DNA of 64,000 nt from Planctomycetota bacterium (GTDB lineage Bacteria > Planctomycetota > UBA1135 > GCA-002686595), in assembly GCA_016795245.1 (NCBI GenBank), contig JAEUIA010000086.1, forward strand, positions 83,320 through 147,319, given 5' to 3'. The notes under the pieces were generated by a model that saw only the letters and a list, made by a program, of their open reading frames with translations, searched no databases and was not told the DNA's origin. Below are positions 33,938 through 42,601 of this stretch, in pieces (position 1 is the stretch's first letter; each line of letters begins with the position of its first letter). Both the position numbers and the translations under genes were made by a program.

Positions 33938-35061
33938 TCGAATTCGCCCGTGACGGGCACCGCGTTGGCGCGCGCGGGCAACGCGACGATCACACCGGTC
34001 GCGGGGCCTTCACCGACGCGGAATTCGGTGCCGACCGCTTGATGGCGGCGCTTCACGAACGCCAGCACGAGGCCCGTGTCGTACACGAACGAGTAGGCCC
34101 AACTCGTGACGACACCCAGGTCGCGCCATTCGCCCTCATCCAGCCGGTGTAGGCGCGTGCCGCGCGGAATCGGATCGTCGTTCGTGATCTTCAACGCGAC
34201 GAGACGCTTGTTCAGGCCGCCGTAAGTGTCGATCTTGGCGACGACCTCTTGTCCGATGTAGCAGCCCTTGTCGAGTCGGAACGCGTTCTCGAGGCGTGCT
34301 TCCTGCGGGTACACGTTCTCGTGGATATCGACACCCGGCAGCGCCGCGCCGGCTTCGACGCGCAGGCAATCGCGCGCGATGATTCCCGCCGGTCGCGCAC
34401 CGGCCTCGACGAGCGCGGTCCACAGCGCCGCCGCTCCCGCGGGGCCAGCGTCGAGGCGCAGGCCGGGCGAACCGGCGACAGGGAGGCGCGTGACCGTGAC
34501 CGCCATCGAGTTCCAGGTCGCGTCGGTCACCGCCTGTTCCGCTGCTTGGAGTTCGGTGCCGAGGACCTTGCCGACGATCTCGTCGGCGCGCGGTCCGGTG
34601 ATTTCGAGCGGCGCGTGTTCCGCCGTGACGTCGGCGATTACGACCTTCTCGGAGAACAAGTACATGTCGAGCGCGGCGGCGAGCAGAGCCTCGCGACCGG
34701 GCGGCGTCGAAATTCGGAAAGCGGCGCCGTCGAAGGCCAGATCGAACGCGTGCAGGACCTTGCCTTTGGAGGACAGCAGCAGATTCGGTTGTGAGCGCCC
34801 GCTCGCGAGCTTGCGCACATCGTTTGCCAGCAGGCGGTGCAGGAATGCGACTGCGTCCGCGCCGCTCACCGCGAGCGCGCCGCGGTCGCTGACGTCGAAC
34901 AGAGCGGCGCTTTCCAGCGCGGCCGCGTACTCGGAGGGAACGTCACCGAAGGTGAGGACGGTGGATTCGTCGGGCGCGAATTGGGCTGCGCTCTGTCGGT
35001 GGAGGTGGAGGAGGGGAGTGGCGTTCAAGGTGTCCTGTGGGCGCGCGTTCGCGAGCGGCAA
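33934..35061 (-). CDS. ygfZ: YgfZ/GcvT folate-binding protein
   Basis: 375 aa. The aminomethyltransferase-like fold is visible: LFDVSDRGALAVSGADAVAFLHRLLANDV at about 55-83, and the diagnostic YgfZ motif KGCYIGQEVVAKI near residue 265, whose Cys is essential in E. coli. YgfZ uses tetrahydrofolate and helps assemble or repair certain Fe-S enzymes. The TTG at 35061 is chosen because TACGCT lies 7 nt upstream; an internal TTG at 35028 is an alternative. The trHb gene follows with a 4-nt overlap. Confidence 0.88.
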   Translation of the reverse strand: MPLANARPQDTLNATPLLHLHRQSAAQFAPDESTVLTFGDVPSEYAAALESAALFDVSDRGALAVSGADAVAFLHRLLANDVRKLASGRSQPNLLLSSKGKVLHAFDLAFDGAAFRISTPPGREALLAAALDMYLFSEKVVIADVTAEHAPLEITGPRADEIVGKVLGTELQAAEQAVTDATWNSMAVTVTRLPVAGSPGLRLDAGPAGAAALWTALVEAGARPAGIIARDCLRVEAGAALPGVDIHENVYPQEARLENAFRLDKGCYIGQEVVAKIDTYGGLNKRLVALKITNDDPIPRGTRLHRLDEGEWRDLGVVTSWAYSFVYDTGLVLAFVKRRHQAVGTEFRVGEGPATGVIVALPARANAVPVTGEFE

Positions 35062-35068
35062 TCCGCAC

Positions 35069-35074
35069 AGCGTA
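35069..35074 (-). promoter_or_regulatory. -10 element TACGCT for ygfZ-trHb
   Basis: On the minus strand TACGCT ends 7 nt before the TTG start at 35061 with no Shine-Dalgarno, consistent with a leaderless transcript. Confidence 0.35.
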
Positions 35075-35158
35075 GCCGATGCGAGCCTCCTCTTGGACCA
35101 CGCGGCGCTTCTTGCACACCCTTCCTCTCGCGGTCAAACTGATTCGCGCGGCGACAGC

Positions 35159-36280
35159 ATGTTCAGACCCACGATTCGAGAGCGCCGCGCGCGCACGCCG
35201 GCTCTTCAGCGCGCCACAGCGGCCGCGGCAGCGCTGTGCTTGTGCGTCGCGTGCGGTTTCGAGCCGGGTCCGGCCCCGCTGGAGTTCTCGCTGTCCGGGG
35301 CGACTCAATCGGCCCTCGAGGACGCGCCCGCCGTGCGCGATCAGATCGCGCGCGAGCTGACCACGCTGTTCGGCACGCCGTCGCAGCCCGCCTACGCGCC
35401 GCACCCGGCGTGGGACGCGGCCGGCGTCGACCTCAATCAGCCCGATGCGAGCGCGGGCGCGCCTTATCCCGGACTCGCGGCGGCAGCCGAAACCTACCGG
35501 CGTGAATGCCTCCACTGTCACGGGGTCGAAGGCGGCGGCGACGGACCCAGCGCCTTCGGTTTGACGCCGGCGCCGCGCGACGTGCGGCTCGGGATCTTCA
35601 AATACACCGCGCTGAAGGACCAGTCGCGTCCGCGACGGGCCGACATCCTGCACACGCTCGAACAAGGCATCGCCGGCACTTCGATGCCGAATTTTCAGCG
35701 CCTCGCGCCGGCCGTGCGCGAGAGCCTCGCGGACTACGTGCGCTACCTCGCGATCCGCGGCGAAGTCGAATCCGCGCTCGTCTTGACGTGGCGCGAAGAG
35801 GAAGAACTGTCACCTGAGGCCGTCGGCGAGGCGCTCACGTTCGTGTGGAGCCGCTGGGCCAAAGCGCCGTCGAAGCTCGTCGTCTACGAGGGCGAAGTGC
35901 CCGCGGCCAGCAAGGAGCGCATCGCTCGCGGCGACGCCCTGTTCCACGATCCGTTGAAAGGCAACTGCGCCAGCTGTCACGGCACGAGCGGCGCCGGCGA
36001 CGGACCGGCCGCGTGGAAGATCGGCGTCGATGGTCAACGCGAACCCGCGTACAGCGATGCGTGGGGGCGGCCGATTCGACCGCGCGATCTGCGCGAAGGG
36101 CTGTTCCACGGCGGATCGCGACCGATTGATATCTACCGCCGCATCTACGCAGGTATTCCAGGCGGCCCGATGCCGGCCCTGGGCGAGACCATGAAGGACG
36201 GCGAGCCGCTGCTTTCGAGCGAGGAGATGTGGTGCCTCGTGCACTACGTGCGCTCGTTGTCGCTGCGTGAGGGCCCGTGA
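35159..36280 (+). CDS. diheme c-type cytochrome lipoprotein
   Basis: 373 aa from the ATG at 35159; the longer open frame upstream is antisense to ygfZ. A signal segment ends at CVACG, so Cys32 is the likely lipid anchor although the box is imperfect. Two class I heme domains: CLHCH near residue 118 with axial Met in TSMPNF, and CASCH near 273 with Met in GPMPALGE, both followed by GDGP. It is the first gene of the oxidase operon, with its stop overlapping the CtaC start by one base, so it most likely delivers electrons to CuA of the oxidase. In many caa3 enzymes this cytochrome is fused to subunit II; here it is separate. Confidence 0.9.
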   Translation: MFRPTIRERRARTPALQRATAAAAALCLCVACGFEPGPAPLEFSLSGATQSALEDAPAVRDQIARELTTLFGTPSQPAYAPHPAWDAAGVDLNQPDASAGAPYPGLAAAAETYRRECLHCHGVEGGGDGPSAFGLTPAPRDVRLGIFKYTALKDQSRPRRADILHTLEQGIAGTSMPNFQRLAPAVRESLADYVRYLAIRGEVESALVLTWREEEELSPEAVGEALTFVWSRWAKAPSKLVVYEGEVPAASKERIARGDALFHDPLKGNCASCHGTSGAGDGPAAWKIGVDGQREPAYSDAWGRPIRPRDLREGLFHGGSRPIDIYRRIYAGIPGGPMPALGETMKDGEPLLSSEEMWCLVHYVRSLSLREGP

Positions 36281-37041
36281 TGAGGACGCTGATCGCGCTG
36301 CTCTTCGGGGCGCTGATCGCCGCCGTCCTGTGGAGTTTCGTCGTCGCACCCGGGCGCGGCTGGTGGATGCCGGCGTCGGTGTCGACCTACGGCGGCGATA
36401 TCGACAAGTTGTTCAACACGATCACGGTCGTGCTCGCAGTCGCCTTCGTCGGGACGATCGGCGGCCTGGCGTGGCTCGTGTGGCGCGGGACGCGCACGAC
36501 GACGGTCAGGGCGCTGCACACGCACGGCAATGCGCGGCTCGAAGGCGCGTGGACATTCGTCACGGGCGGACTCCTGCTGACGCTGGCCTTGATGCAATTG
36601 TCCGTGTGGCGCGCGATCCAAGCGGAACGCGGCAGCGGCGGCAAGCCGCTCGTGCGCGTCCTGGCGGCGCAGTTCGATTGGCGCTTCCGCTACCCCGGGG
36701 TCGACGGAATGTTCGACACGGCGGACGATTTCGAGACGCCGTATCGACTGGTCGTGCCGGTCGACGAGCGCGTCGTGATCGAACTCCGATCGCGCGACGT
36801 CATCCACGGATTCTTCGTGCCGGCGCTGCGCCTGAAGCAGGACGTGCTGCCCGGTTCCGCGCTCACCGCGTGGTTCGAAGCGCACACGCCGGGTGAGTAC
36901 GACCTGATCTGCACCCAGCTGTGCGGCTCCGGTCACTACCGCATGGCGGGCAAGGTCCAGGTCGTCTCGCGCGCCGATTTCGACGCCTGGAACGAGCGCA
37001 TGCAGCGCGAGTGGCGCACGAACGGTCAGGAACGGCCGTGA
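36280..37041 (+). CDS. ctaC: cytochrome c oxidase subunit II (CuA subunit)
   Basis: 253 aa. Two TM helices (about 5-23 and 50-70, with another hydrophobic stretch 90-110), then a cupredoxin domain with the CuA site: H176 in IHGFF and C211-x3-C215-x3-H219-x2-M222 in the CTQLCGSGHYRM segment. It accepts electrons from cytochrome c and passes them to heme a in CtaD. The ATG at 36280 overlaps the cytochrome stop by one base; an in-frame GTG at 36277 would add one residue. No fused cytochrome c domain is present at the C-terminus. Confidence 0.95.
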   Translation: MRTLIALLFGALIAAVLWSFVVAPGRGWWMPASVSTYGGDIDKLFNTITVVLAVAFVGTIGGLAWLVWRGTRTTTVRALHTHGNARLEGAWTFVTGGLLLTLALMQLSVWRAIQAERGSGGKPLVRVLAAQFDWRFRYPGVDGMFDTADDFETPYRLVVPVDERVVIELRSRDVIHGFFVPALRLKQDVLPGSALTAWFEAHTPGEYDLICTQLCGSGHYRMAGKVQVVSRADFDAWNERMQREWRTNGQERP

Positions 37042-38768
37042 GCGAGTCAGCGTCCAAGGCGCGGTGGTTCTCGACCGATCACGAGCACATCGGGCGGCAA
37101 TACCTCTTCACGAGCCTCGCCATGCTCGTCCTCGGCGGGATGATGGCGCTCGCGATCCGCTGGCAACTCGCCTGGCCGTGGACCGAGATGCCGCTGATCG
37201 GGCGCGTGCTGTTCCCGAAGACCGGACACGTGATCAGCCCGGACTTCTACACTGTGCTGTTCACGATGCACGGGACGATCATGATCTTCTTCGTGATCAT
37301 CCCGCTGCTCGTCGGCGCGTTCGGCAATCTGCTGGTGCCGGCGATGATCGGTGCGCGCGAGATGGCGTTCCCGCGGCTCAACATGTGGAGCTACTGGACG
37401 ATGATCCCGGCGATCGCGTGTCTGCTCGCGGGATTCTTCGTCGAGGGCGGGGGCGCTGCGTCGGGCTGGACGGGTTACGCGCCGCTCGCCAGCGTGACGT
37501 CCGGGGCGCAGGGGAGCGGCACGGGTCAGACCCTGTGGCTCGTGGCGCTGCTCATGAGCGGCGTGAGCTCGCTTCTGGGAGCGATCACGTACGTCACGAC
37601 GATCGCGACGCACCGCGCACGGGGCATGACGCTGATGCGCATGCCCTTGACCGTGTGGGGAGTCTTCACCGCGTCGGCGCTGCAGGTCGTCGCGTTGCCG
37701 ATGTTGACGGCCGGCGGTCTGCTGCAACTCGCGGATCGCTTGCTGCTGACCGGGTTTTTCACGCCGCAGAACCTCGTGATCAACGGTGTCGCGTTGGATG
37801 CGGTGGCGGCGACGGGCGGTTCGCCGCTCTTGTGGCAGCACCTGTTCTGGTTCTACAGCCACCCGGCCGTGTACGTGATGGTGCTGCCGGCGATGGGCAT
37901 CGTGTCCGACGTGCTCAGCGTGCACGGACGCAAGCCGGTGTTCGGCTACAAGCCGATGGTGTGGGCCCTGTGCGCGATCTGCGTGCTCGGATTCCTCGTG
38001 TGGGGCCATCACATGTTCGTGTCGGGCATGAGCCCGGCGGCGGGCACGGCATTCATGTTGTCGACGTTCGTGATCGCGCTGCCGAGTTCGATCAAGACCT
38101 TCAACTGGCTCGCGACGTTGCACCGGGCGCGCATTCAACTGACCGCGAGCATGCTGTTCGCGCTCGGGTTCGTCGCGTTGTTCATCATCGGCGGACTGTC
38201 GGGCTTGTGGATGGCGGCGACGCCGGTCGACGTCTACATCAACAACACCTACGTGGTCGTCGCGCATTTTCACTTCATCGTGTTCGGCGGAAGCGTGTTC
38301 GCGGTGTTCGCCGGCCTGTACCACTGGTACCCGCGCTTCTTCGGGCGCGCACTCGACGAGCGACTCGGCAAGCTGCATTTCGTGGGCACGTTCGTGCTGA
38401 CGAACTGCGTGTTCTTGATGATGCACCAGCTCGGCCTCGCGGGGATGTTGCGGCGCACCGCCGACCCTTACGTCTACGGGATGTTCGAACATCTGCGGCC
38501 GGTGAATGTGTTCATCACGTGGAGCGCGATAGCACTCGCTGCCTGGCAGCTCGTGTTCGTGGTCAACCTTCTGAAAGCGCGGGCCACTCCGCGCCGCGAA
38601 CACGGAAACCCATGGCGAGCGTGCAGTCTGGAATGGCGTACCGCCGCGAGCGCGCCGATCGTCGAGCACGGCCCCTACGAATACAGCCGGCCCGATGCGA
38701 ATTCGGATTGGCTGCCTCAGGCGCGCGACGACACGCCGGAGCGGGTATCCTCTCGGCCCCAATCATGA
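37038..38768 (+). CDS. ctaD: cytochrome c oxidase subunit I, type A2
   Basis: 576 aa, GTG start overlapping the ctaC stop by 4 nt. About 12 TM helices. Ligands: heme a H78 and H412, heme a3 H410 (VVVAHFHF), CuB H275, H324 and H325 (WGHHMF). The D-channel glutamate motif of A1 enzymes is replaced by YSHPAVY (273-279), which places it in the A2 class with Tyr279 as the His-Tyr crosslink residue. It reduces O2 to water and pumps protons. The stop overlaps ctaA by 4 nt. The C-terminal tail (about 560 on) is hydrophilic. Confidence 0.95.
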   Translation: MSESASKARWFSTDHEHIGRQYLFTSLAMLVLGGMMALAIRWQLAWPWTEMPLIGRVLFPKTGHVISPDFYTVLFTMHGTIMIFFVIIPLLVGAFGNLLVPAMIGAREMAFPRLNMWSYWTMIPAIACLLAGFFVEGGGAASGWTGYAPLASVTSGAQGSGTGQTLWLVALLMSGVSSLLGAITYVTTIATHRARGMTLMRMPLTVWGVFTASALQVVALPMLTAGGLLQLADRLLLTGFFTPQNLVINGVALDAVAATGGSPLLWQHLFWFYSHPAVYVMVLPAMGIVSDVLSVHGRKPVFGYKPMVWALCAICVLGFLVWGHHMFVSGMSPAAGTAFMLSTFVIALPSSIKTFNWLATLHRARIQLTASMLFALGFVALFIIGGLSGLWMAATPVDVYINNTYVVVAHFHFIVFGGSVFAVFAGLYHWYPRFFGRALDERLGKLHFVGTFVLTNCVFLMMHQLGLAGMLRRTADPYVYGMFEHLRPVNVFITWSAIALAAWQLVFVVNLLKARATPRREHGNPWRACSLEWRTAASAPIVEHGPYEYSRPDANSDWLPQARDDTPERVSSRPQS

Positions 38769-39727
38769 GCCGATCGACGCACAGCCCGTGGCCGAGGCGC
38801 ACCGCTTTCGCGCTGGTGTACTTGACGCTGCCGCTCCTGTTGCTCGGCGGCACCGTCACGACGTTGCGCGTGGGCATGGCCGTGCCGGACTGGCCGACGA
38901 CCTTCGGCGAGAACATGTTCACGTACTCGCTCAAGGAGATGTTGAAGAACTCGGGCGTCTCGTGGGAGCACACGCATCGCCTGTACGCGTCTTTCATCGG
39001 CCTCTGCACCATTGCGCTCGCTGCGGCGCACATCGCGTTCGAGAAGCGCGCGCTCGTGCGCAACCTCGCGCTCACGGCCCTCGTGCTCGTCATCGTCCAA
39101 GGTGTCCTGGGCGGTCTGCGCGTGCTCGAAAACAGTCCGCAGCTCGCCTTCGTGCACGGGTCGCTGGCCCAGGCCTTCTTCGGGCTCGCGGGCGCGATCG
39201 CCGTCATGCAGTCGCGAGCGTGGTCGCAAGCGCGCAGCGAACCCTGCAAGCGCGTCGTGGCGCTGCGCCGGGTCGGGCTCGCGGCCGTCGCGCTCGTCTA
39301 CGCGCAGATCGTCCTGGGCGCGTGGCTCAGGCACAGCGGCAACATGGTCGCGCTCGCGCTGCACGTCGTCCTGGCCGCGCTCGCGACCGGCGCGCTCATC
39401 GCGCTGGCGCGCGAGCTGCGTCTCACGGCCGAAGCCGGCGCGCAGGGTGGCCACGACCGCAGCGTTTTGTTGCGCGTGCGCCGCAACTTGATCCTGGCGC
39501 TCTCCGCACAGTTGATACTCGGCGTGCTCGCCGCGGTGTGGGTGTACCTCGTGACCGGCCCGCACAGGCCCGTGTCCGTGGGCGAAGCCGTGTTCGCCAC
39601 CGCGCACGTCGGCGTCGGTGCGCTGCTCTTGTGGGCGGTGCTCGCCGCGAGCATGTGGTCGTACCGCATCGTGTCGAATCCGTCCGTCGCACAAGCCGCC
39701 GAGCGCGGGCTCGAAGGTGCGCGATGA
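38765..39727 (+). CDS. ctaA: heme A synthase CtaA (COX15 family)
   Basis: 320 aa, eight predicted TM helices. It has the family's PDWPTTFG segment and paired histidines: WEHTHRLYAS near residue 60, FVHGSLAQAF near 130, ALALHVVLA near 200 and FATAHVGVG near 280. It oxidises the heme O methyl group to the heme A formyl needed by CtaD. ATGA overlap with ctaD and with ctaB; the longer open frame upstream of 38765 is shadow of ctaD. The LRVGMAVPDWPTTFGENMF phrase is of the type seen in planctomycete relatives. Confidence 0.93.
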   Translation: MSRSTHSPWPRRTAFALVYLTLPLLLLGGTVTTLRVGMAVPDWPTTFGENMFTYSLKEMLKNSGVSWEHTHRLYASFIGLCTIALAAAHIAFEKRALVRNLALTALVLVIVQGVLGGLRVLENSPQLAFVHGSLAQAFFGLAGAIAVMQSRAWSQARSEPCKRVVALRRVGLAAVALVYAQIVLGAWLRHSGNMVALALHVVLAALATGALIALARELRLTAEAGAQGGHDRSVLLRVRRNLILALSAQLILGVLAAVWVYLVTGPHRPVSVGEAVFATAHVGVGALLLWAVLAASMWSYRIVSNPSVAQAAERGLEGAR

Positions 39728-40641
39728 ACACGGCCGTGCCCGCGCAACTCGGCCTAGGTCAGATCCTCGCTGACTTCGTCGTGCTGCTGAAACCGCGCAT
39801 CGCCTCGTTCGTCGGTCTGGCGGCGTTCGTCGGCGGTCTGTTGGGCGCGGATGCCGGGGTTTCGCTCTTGCACATCGGCGAGGCCGCGCTGTGGATCACA
39901 CTCGCCGCAGGCGCGGCCAGCGCCTTCAACCAGATCCTCGAGCGCAAGACGGACGTCCTGATGGAGCGCACGCGCGGACGTCCGTTGCCCTCCGGTCGTG
40001 TCAGCGTGCGCGAAGCCCTGGTGTTCGCCGGCGTGCTGACCGCCGTCTCGACTGCGGCGCTGTGGCTGCGCTTCAACGCGCTGGGCGCGTGTCTGTCGCT
40101 GGCGACGATCGTCGCGTACGTGCTCGTGTACACGCCGTTGAAGCGCATGAGCACCTTCAACACGGTCGTCGGCGCACTGCCTGGAGCCGCGCCGCCGCTG
40201 ATCGGATACGCGGCGCTCGCCGGGCGCATCGATCCATGGGCCTGGGTGCTGTTCGCGATCCTGTTCGTGTGGCAATTCCCGCACTTCATGGCGATCGCGT
40301 GGATCTACCGCCAGGACTATTCGCGCGCCGGGATGCGCATGTTGCCCAGCGCCATCGGCGGCGAGCGCGCGGCGGGTCAGGCGGCGATCCTGTACGGACT
40401 CGTCTTGTTGCCTGTGTCGATGGTCCCGGCCTTGTTCGGCGGTGCCGGCGTCGTGTTCTGCGCGGGGACGTTGGTCGTCGGGATGATCTACTGCGCCGCG
40501 TCCTTGCTGTTCGCCTTCAAACCCCAGCGCGCCACGGCGCGCACCCTGTTGCTCGTTTCGCTGGCCTACTTGCCGATCGTGCTGGCACTCGTCGTGTTCG
40601 ATCCGGCGACGGGCGTCATGGCCGCGCATTTCACGCGATGA
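39724..40641 (+). CDS. ctaB: protoheme IX farnesyltransferase (heme O synthase) CtaB
   Basis: 305 aa. UbiA-type prenyltransferase with eight or nine TM helices. The first Asp-rich motif is NQILERKTDVLMERTRGRP (about 73-91), and the YTPLKRMSTFNTVVGALPGA segment follows. It attaches farnesyl to heme b to make heme O, the substrate of CtaA encoded just upstream. The ATG overlaps the ctaA stop (ATGA) and its own stop overlaps the ctaE ATG in the same way. Confidence 0.95.
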   Translation: MNTAVPAQLGLGQILADFVVLLKPRIASFVGLAAFVGGLLGADAGVSLLHIGEAALWITLAAGAASAFNQILERKTDVLMERTRGRPLPSGRVSVREALVFAGVLTAVSTAALWLRFNALGACLSLATIVAYVLVYTPLKRMSTFNTVVGALPGAAPPLIGYAALAGRIDPWAWVLFAILFVWQFPHFMAIAWIYRQDYSRAGMRMLPSAIGGERAAGQAAILYGLVLLPVSMVPALFGGAGVVFCAGTLVVGMIYCAASLLFAFKPQRATARTLLLVSLAYLPIVLALVVFDPATGVMAAHFTR

Positions 40642-41210
40642 CGGCGCACGGGGCAGTGGCTGTACCGCGATCACGGCTGGATCCGGCGCGTCTGGGTGTG
40701 TGGCTGTTGCTCGTCACCGAGGCGATGTTCTTCGCCGGGTTGATCGCCGCCTACCTGGTGCTGCGCGAGGGCTCCAGCAACTTCGGTGCGCCCGCGGGAC
40801 ACTTGTCGCTGCGCCTCGCGGCGGTGGCCACGCTCATGCTCGCGTGCTGTTCACTGTGCATCTCGCGCGCTGACGTCGCGCTCACACGCAAGCGCGGGCC
40901 GCGCATCGTCGCGAGTTGGGTGCTGCGCACCGTGCTGTTCGGGGGGCTCTTCTTGTGCCTGCTCGCGGTCGAATGGCGCGAGTGCTTCAAAGCCGGCGTC
41001 ACGCCGCGCACCAATCTCTACTGGTCGTCCTTCTTCGTCCTCACCGGCGTGCACGGCCTGCACGTGTTCGGAGGCGTGCTGTGGGCGGCCTGGGCCTGGG
41101 CGAGTGCACGTCGCGGGCTGAATCCCGTGCGCACGCAACTCGCCGCCTTGTACTGGCATTTCGTCGATGTCGTGTGGCTAGTCCTGTTCACACTCCTCTA
41201 CCTCGTCTAA
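40638..41210 (+). CDS. ctaE: cytochrome c oxidase subunit III
   Basis: 190 aa with five TM helices, the short prokaryotic form. It contains WLLLVTEAMFFAGLIAAYLVLR, where the Glu of TEAMFF is the conserved lipid-pocket residue, the helix HGLHVFGGVLWAAW, and YWHFVDVVWLVLF at the end. CtaE stabilises the catalytic subunit. The start is the ATG overlapping the ctaB stop by 4 nt. No separate subunit IV gene follows. Confidence 0.93.
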   Translation: MTAHGAVAVPRSRLDPARLGVWLLLVTEAMFFAGLIAAYLVLREGSSNFGAPAGHLSLRLAAVATLMLACCSLCISRADVALTRKRGPRIVASWVLRTVLFGGLFLCLLAVEWRECFKAGVTPRTNLYWSSFFVLTGVHGLHVFGGVLWAAWAWASARRGLNPVRTQLAALYWHFVDVVWLVLFTLLYLV

Positions 41211-41219
41211 AGCAGCATC

Positions 41220-41885
41220 ATGAATTCGACCCAGGTCCGTCGGCCGCGCTCCACTCTGCAGGGATACCTGTTGCTCGGCACGGTCGCGCTCGTGCTCGGC
41301 ACCGTCTATGCGCTCGTCCTGCGCAACACCGCGAAGTCGAGCGGCGAGGGGAGCGTGCTGGCGGCGCCGGCGGATTCGAAGGAGAGCTTCGCCGAGATCC
41401 GGCCGTTCACGCTGCTCGACCAGAGCGGCGCAACGTTCACGCGCGACACGCTCATGGGGCGGCCGTCGATCGTGGGCTTCATCTTCACGCGCTGCAGCGG
41501 ACCGTGTCCGCTGATCACGGCCAACATGAAGAAGGTCCACGACCAGATCGCCGGCGACGACATTCGCCTGGTCACGATCACCGTCGACCCGGAGTACGAC
41601 ACGCCGGCTGTGCTCAGCGAATACGCGCGCAACATCGGCGCTGATCTCACGCGTTGGACGTTCTTGACCGGACCGACGGACGAAGTGCAGCGACTGAGCG
41701 AGAAGAGCTTCTTACTGCCGATCGAGAAAGACGAATCGCAGCCCGTCGGTGAGAGCATCACCCACCGCACCTACTTGACCGTCGTCGACAAGACCGGTCG
41801 CGTGCGCGGCTACTACGACGGCGAAGGCCCGGTCGGGCTCGAAGCGGCCGTGAAGCGCGCGCGCTACCTGGCAGCGGAGCAGTAA
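41220..41885 (+). CDS. Sco1/SenC-type copper chaperone
   Basis: 221 aa. N-terminal TM anchor (about 15-34), then a thioredoxin-like domain outside the membrane. The copper-binding ligands are C92 and C96 (RCSGPCP) and H182 (THRTYLTVVD). Sco proteins deliver or reduce the copper pair of the CuA site in subunit II. It is the seventh gene of the operon, 9 nt after ctaE. Confidence 0.93.
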   Translation: MNSTQVRRPRSTLQGYLLLGTVALVLGTVYALVLRNTAKSSGEGSVLAAPADSKESFAEIRPFTLLDQSGATFTRDTLMGRPSIVGFIFTRCSGPCPLITANMKKVHDQIAGDDIRLVTITVDPEYDTPAVLSEYARNIGADLTRWTFLTGPTDEVQRLSEKSFLLPIEKDESQPVGESITHRTYLTVVDKTGRVRGYYDGEGPVGLEAAVKRARYLAAEQ

Positions 41886-41887
41886 CG

Positions 41888-42316
41888 GTGGATCTGCCGC
41901 TCCTGAACGCGTGCTTGAACGGCACGTGTGCCGCACTGCTCATCAGCGGGATCGTGGCGATCAAGAACGGCAGGCGACTCACGCACGAGCGCTTGATGCA
42001 ACTCGCGACCCTGGTGAGCGGCGCGTTCCTCGTGAGCTACGTCTACTATCACTTCGTCGTGCAGCCCGAACTGGGTCCGACGCGTTTCCGCCACGAAGGC
42101 GCGCTCAAGACGGCCTACTTCGTGATGCTGGTCACGCACATCGTGCTGGCGATCGTGAACGTGCCGCTCGTGTTGCGCGTCTTGTGGCTCGCGCACAAGG
42201 AGCGTTGGAGCGAGCACAAGCGGCTGGCGGTCGTCGCTTTTCCGGTCTGGATGTACGTTTCGGTGACCGGAGTCGGGGTGTATCTGGCGCTGTACGTGTG
42301 GAATGGACCGGCATGA
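41888..42316 (+). CDS. DUF420 membrane protein
   Basis: 142 aa, GTG start two bases after the sco stop. Four TM helices separated by short loops containing histidines (YYHFVV, FRHEG, THIVLA, EHKRL), matching DUF420/CtaM-type proteins found beside terminal oxidases. CtaM is needed for maturation of some heme-copper oxidases, possibly at heme insertion. The gene is fully embedded in the oxidase operon, and its stop overlaps the next ATG by 4 nt. Confidence 0.85.
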   Translation: MDLPLLNACLNGTCAALLISGIVAIKNGRRLTHERLMQLATLVSGAFLVSYVYYHFVVQPELGPTRFRHEGALKTAYFVMLVTHIVLAIVNVPLVLRVLWLAHKERWSEHKRLAVVAFPVWMYVSVTGVGVYLALYVWNGPA

Positions 42317-42540
42317 GGGAATTCGCGCTACGCTCGGCTGCGCTGGTACTGGTGGCGCTCGTCATGGGGTCGATCGCGACGGCGTGCCCCACCTGCCGTG
42401 ACGCGCTGGCGGTGGCGGACGCGCGCTGGGCGCACGGCTTCTCGGTCAGCGTGCTGTTCCTGTTGATCGCGCTCGGCCTGATCGTGGGCACGTTCGCATT
42501 CGCGGTCTGGCGCGCCGTTCGAACTCACGGCGCGGCCTGA
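42313..42540 (+). CDS. small CxxC membrane protein in the oxidase operon
   Basis: 75 aa. Residues about 5-23 are a signal peptide or TM ending at ATACPTC, so a CxxC pair (C25, C28) sits just outside the membrane. A second TM helix spans about 45-67 (VLFLLIALGLIVGTFAFAV). The ATG overlaps the DUF420 stop. Similar short proteins starting with a CPxC-DAL motif are, from memory, found near planctomycete sco/oxidase genes. The CxxC plus location suggests a role in copper or heme handling, but this is inference. Confidence 0.6.
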   Translation: MREFALRSAALVLVALVMGSIATACPTCRDALAVADARWAHGFSVSVLFLLIALGLIVGTFAFAVWRAVRTHGAA

Positions 42541-42601
42541 ACTTGCGTATTTCCCGTCGCGCGAACTGCAACCGAACTCGACGGGCATCGTCGACTCGGA
42601 T

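Noticed and set aside
37047..38762. 571-codon minus-strand frame
   Set aside because: Antisense to ctaD, which has all heme and copper ligands; the reverse frame is Arg/His/Gln-rich shadow.
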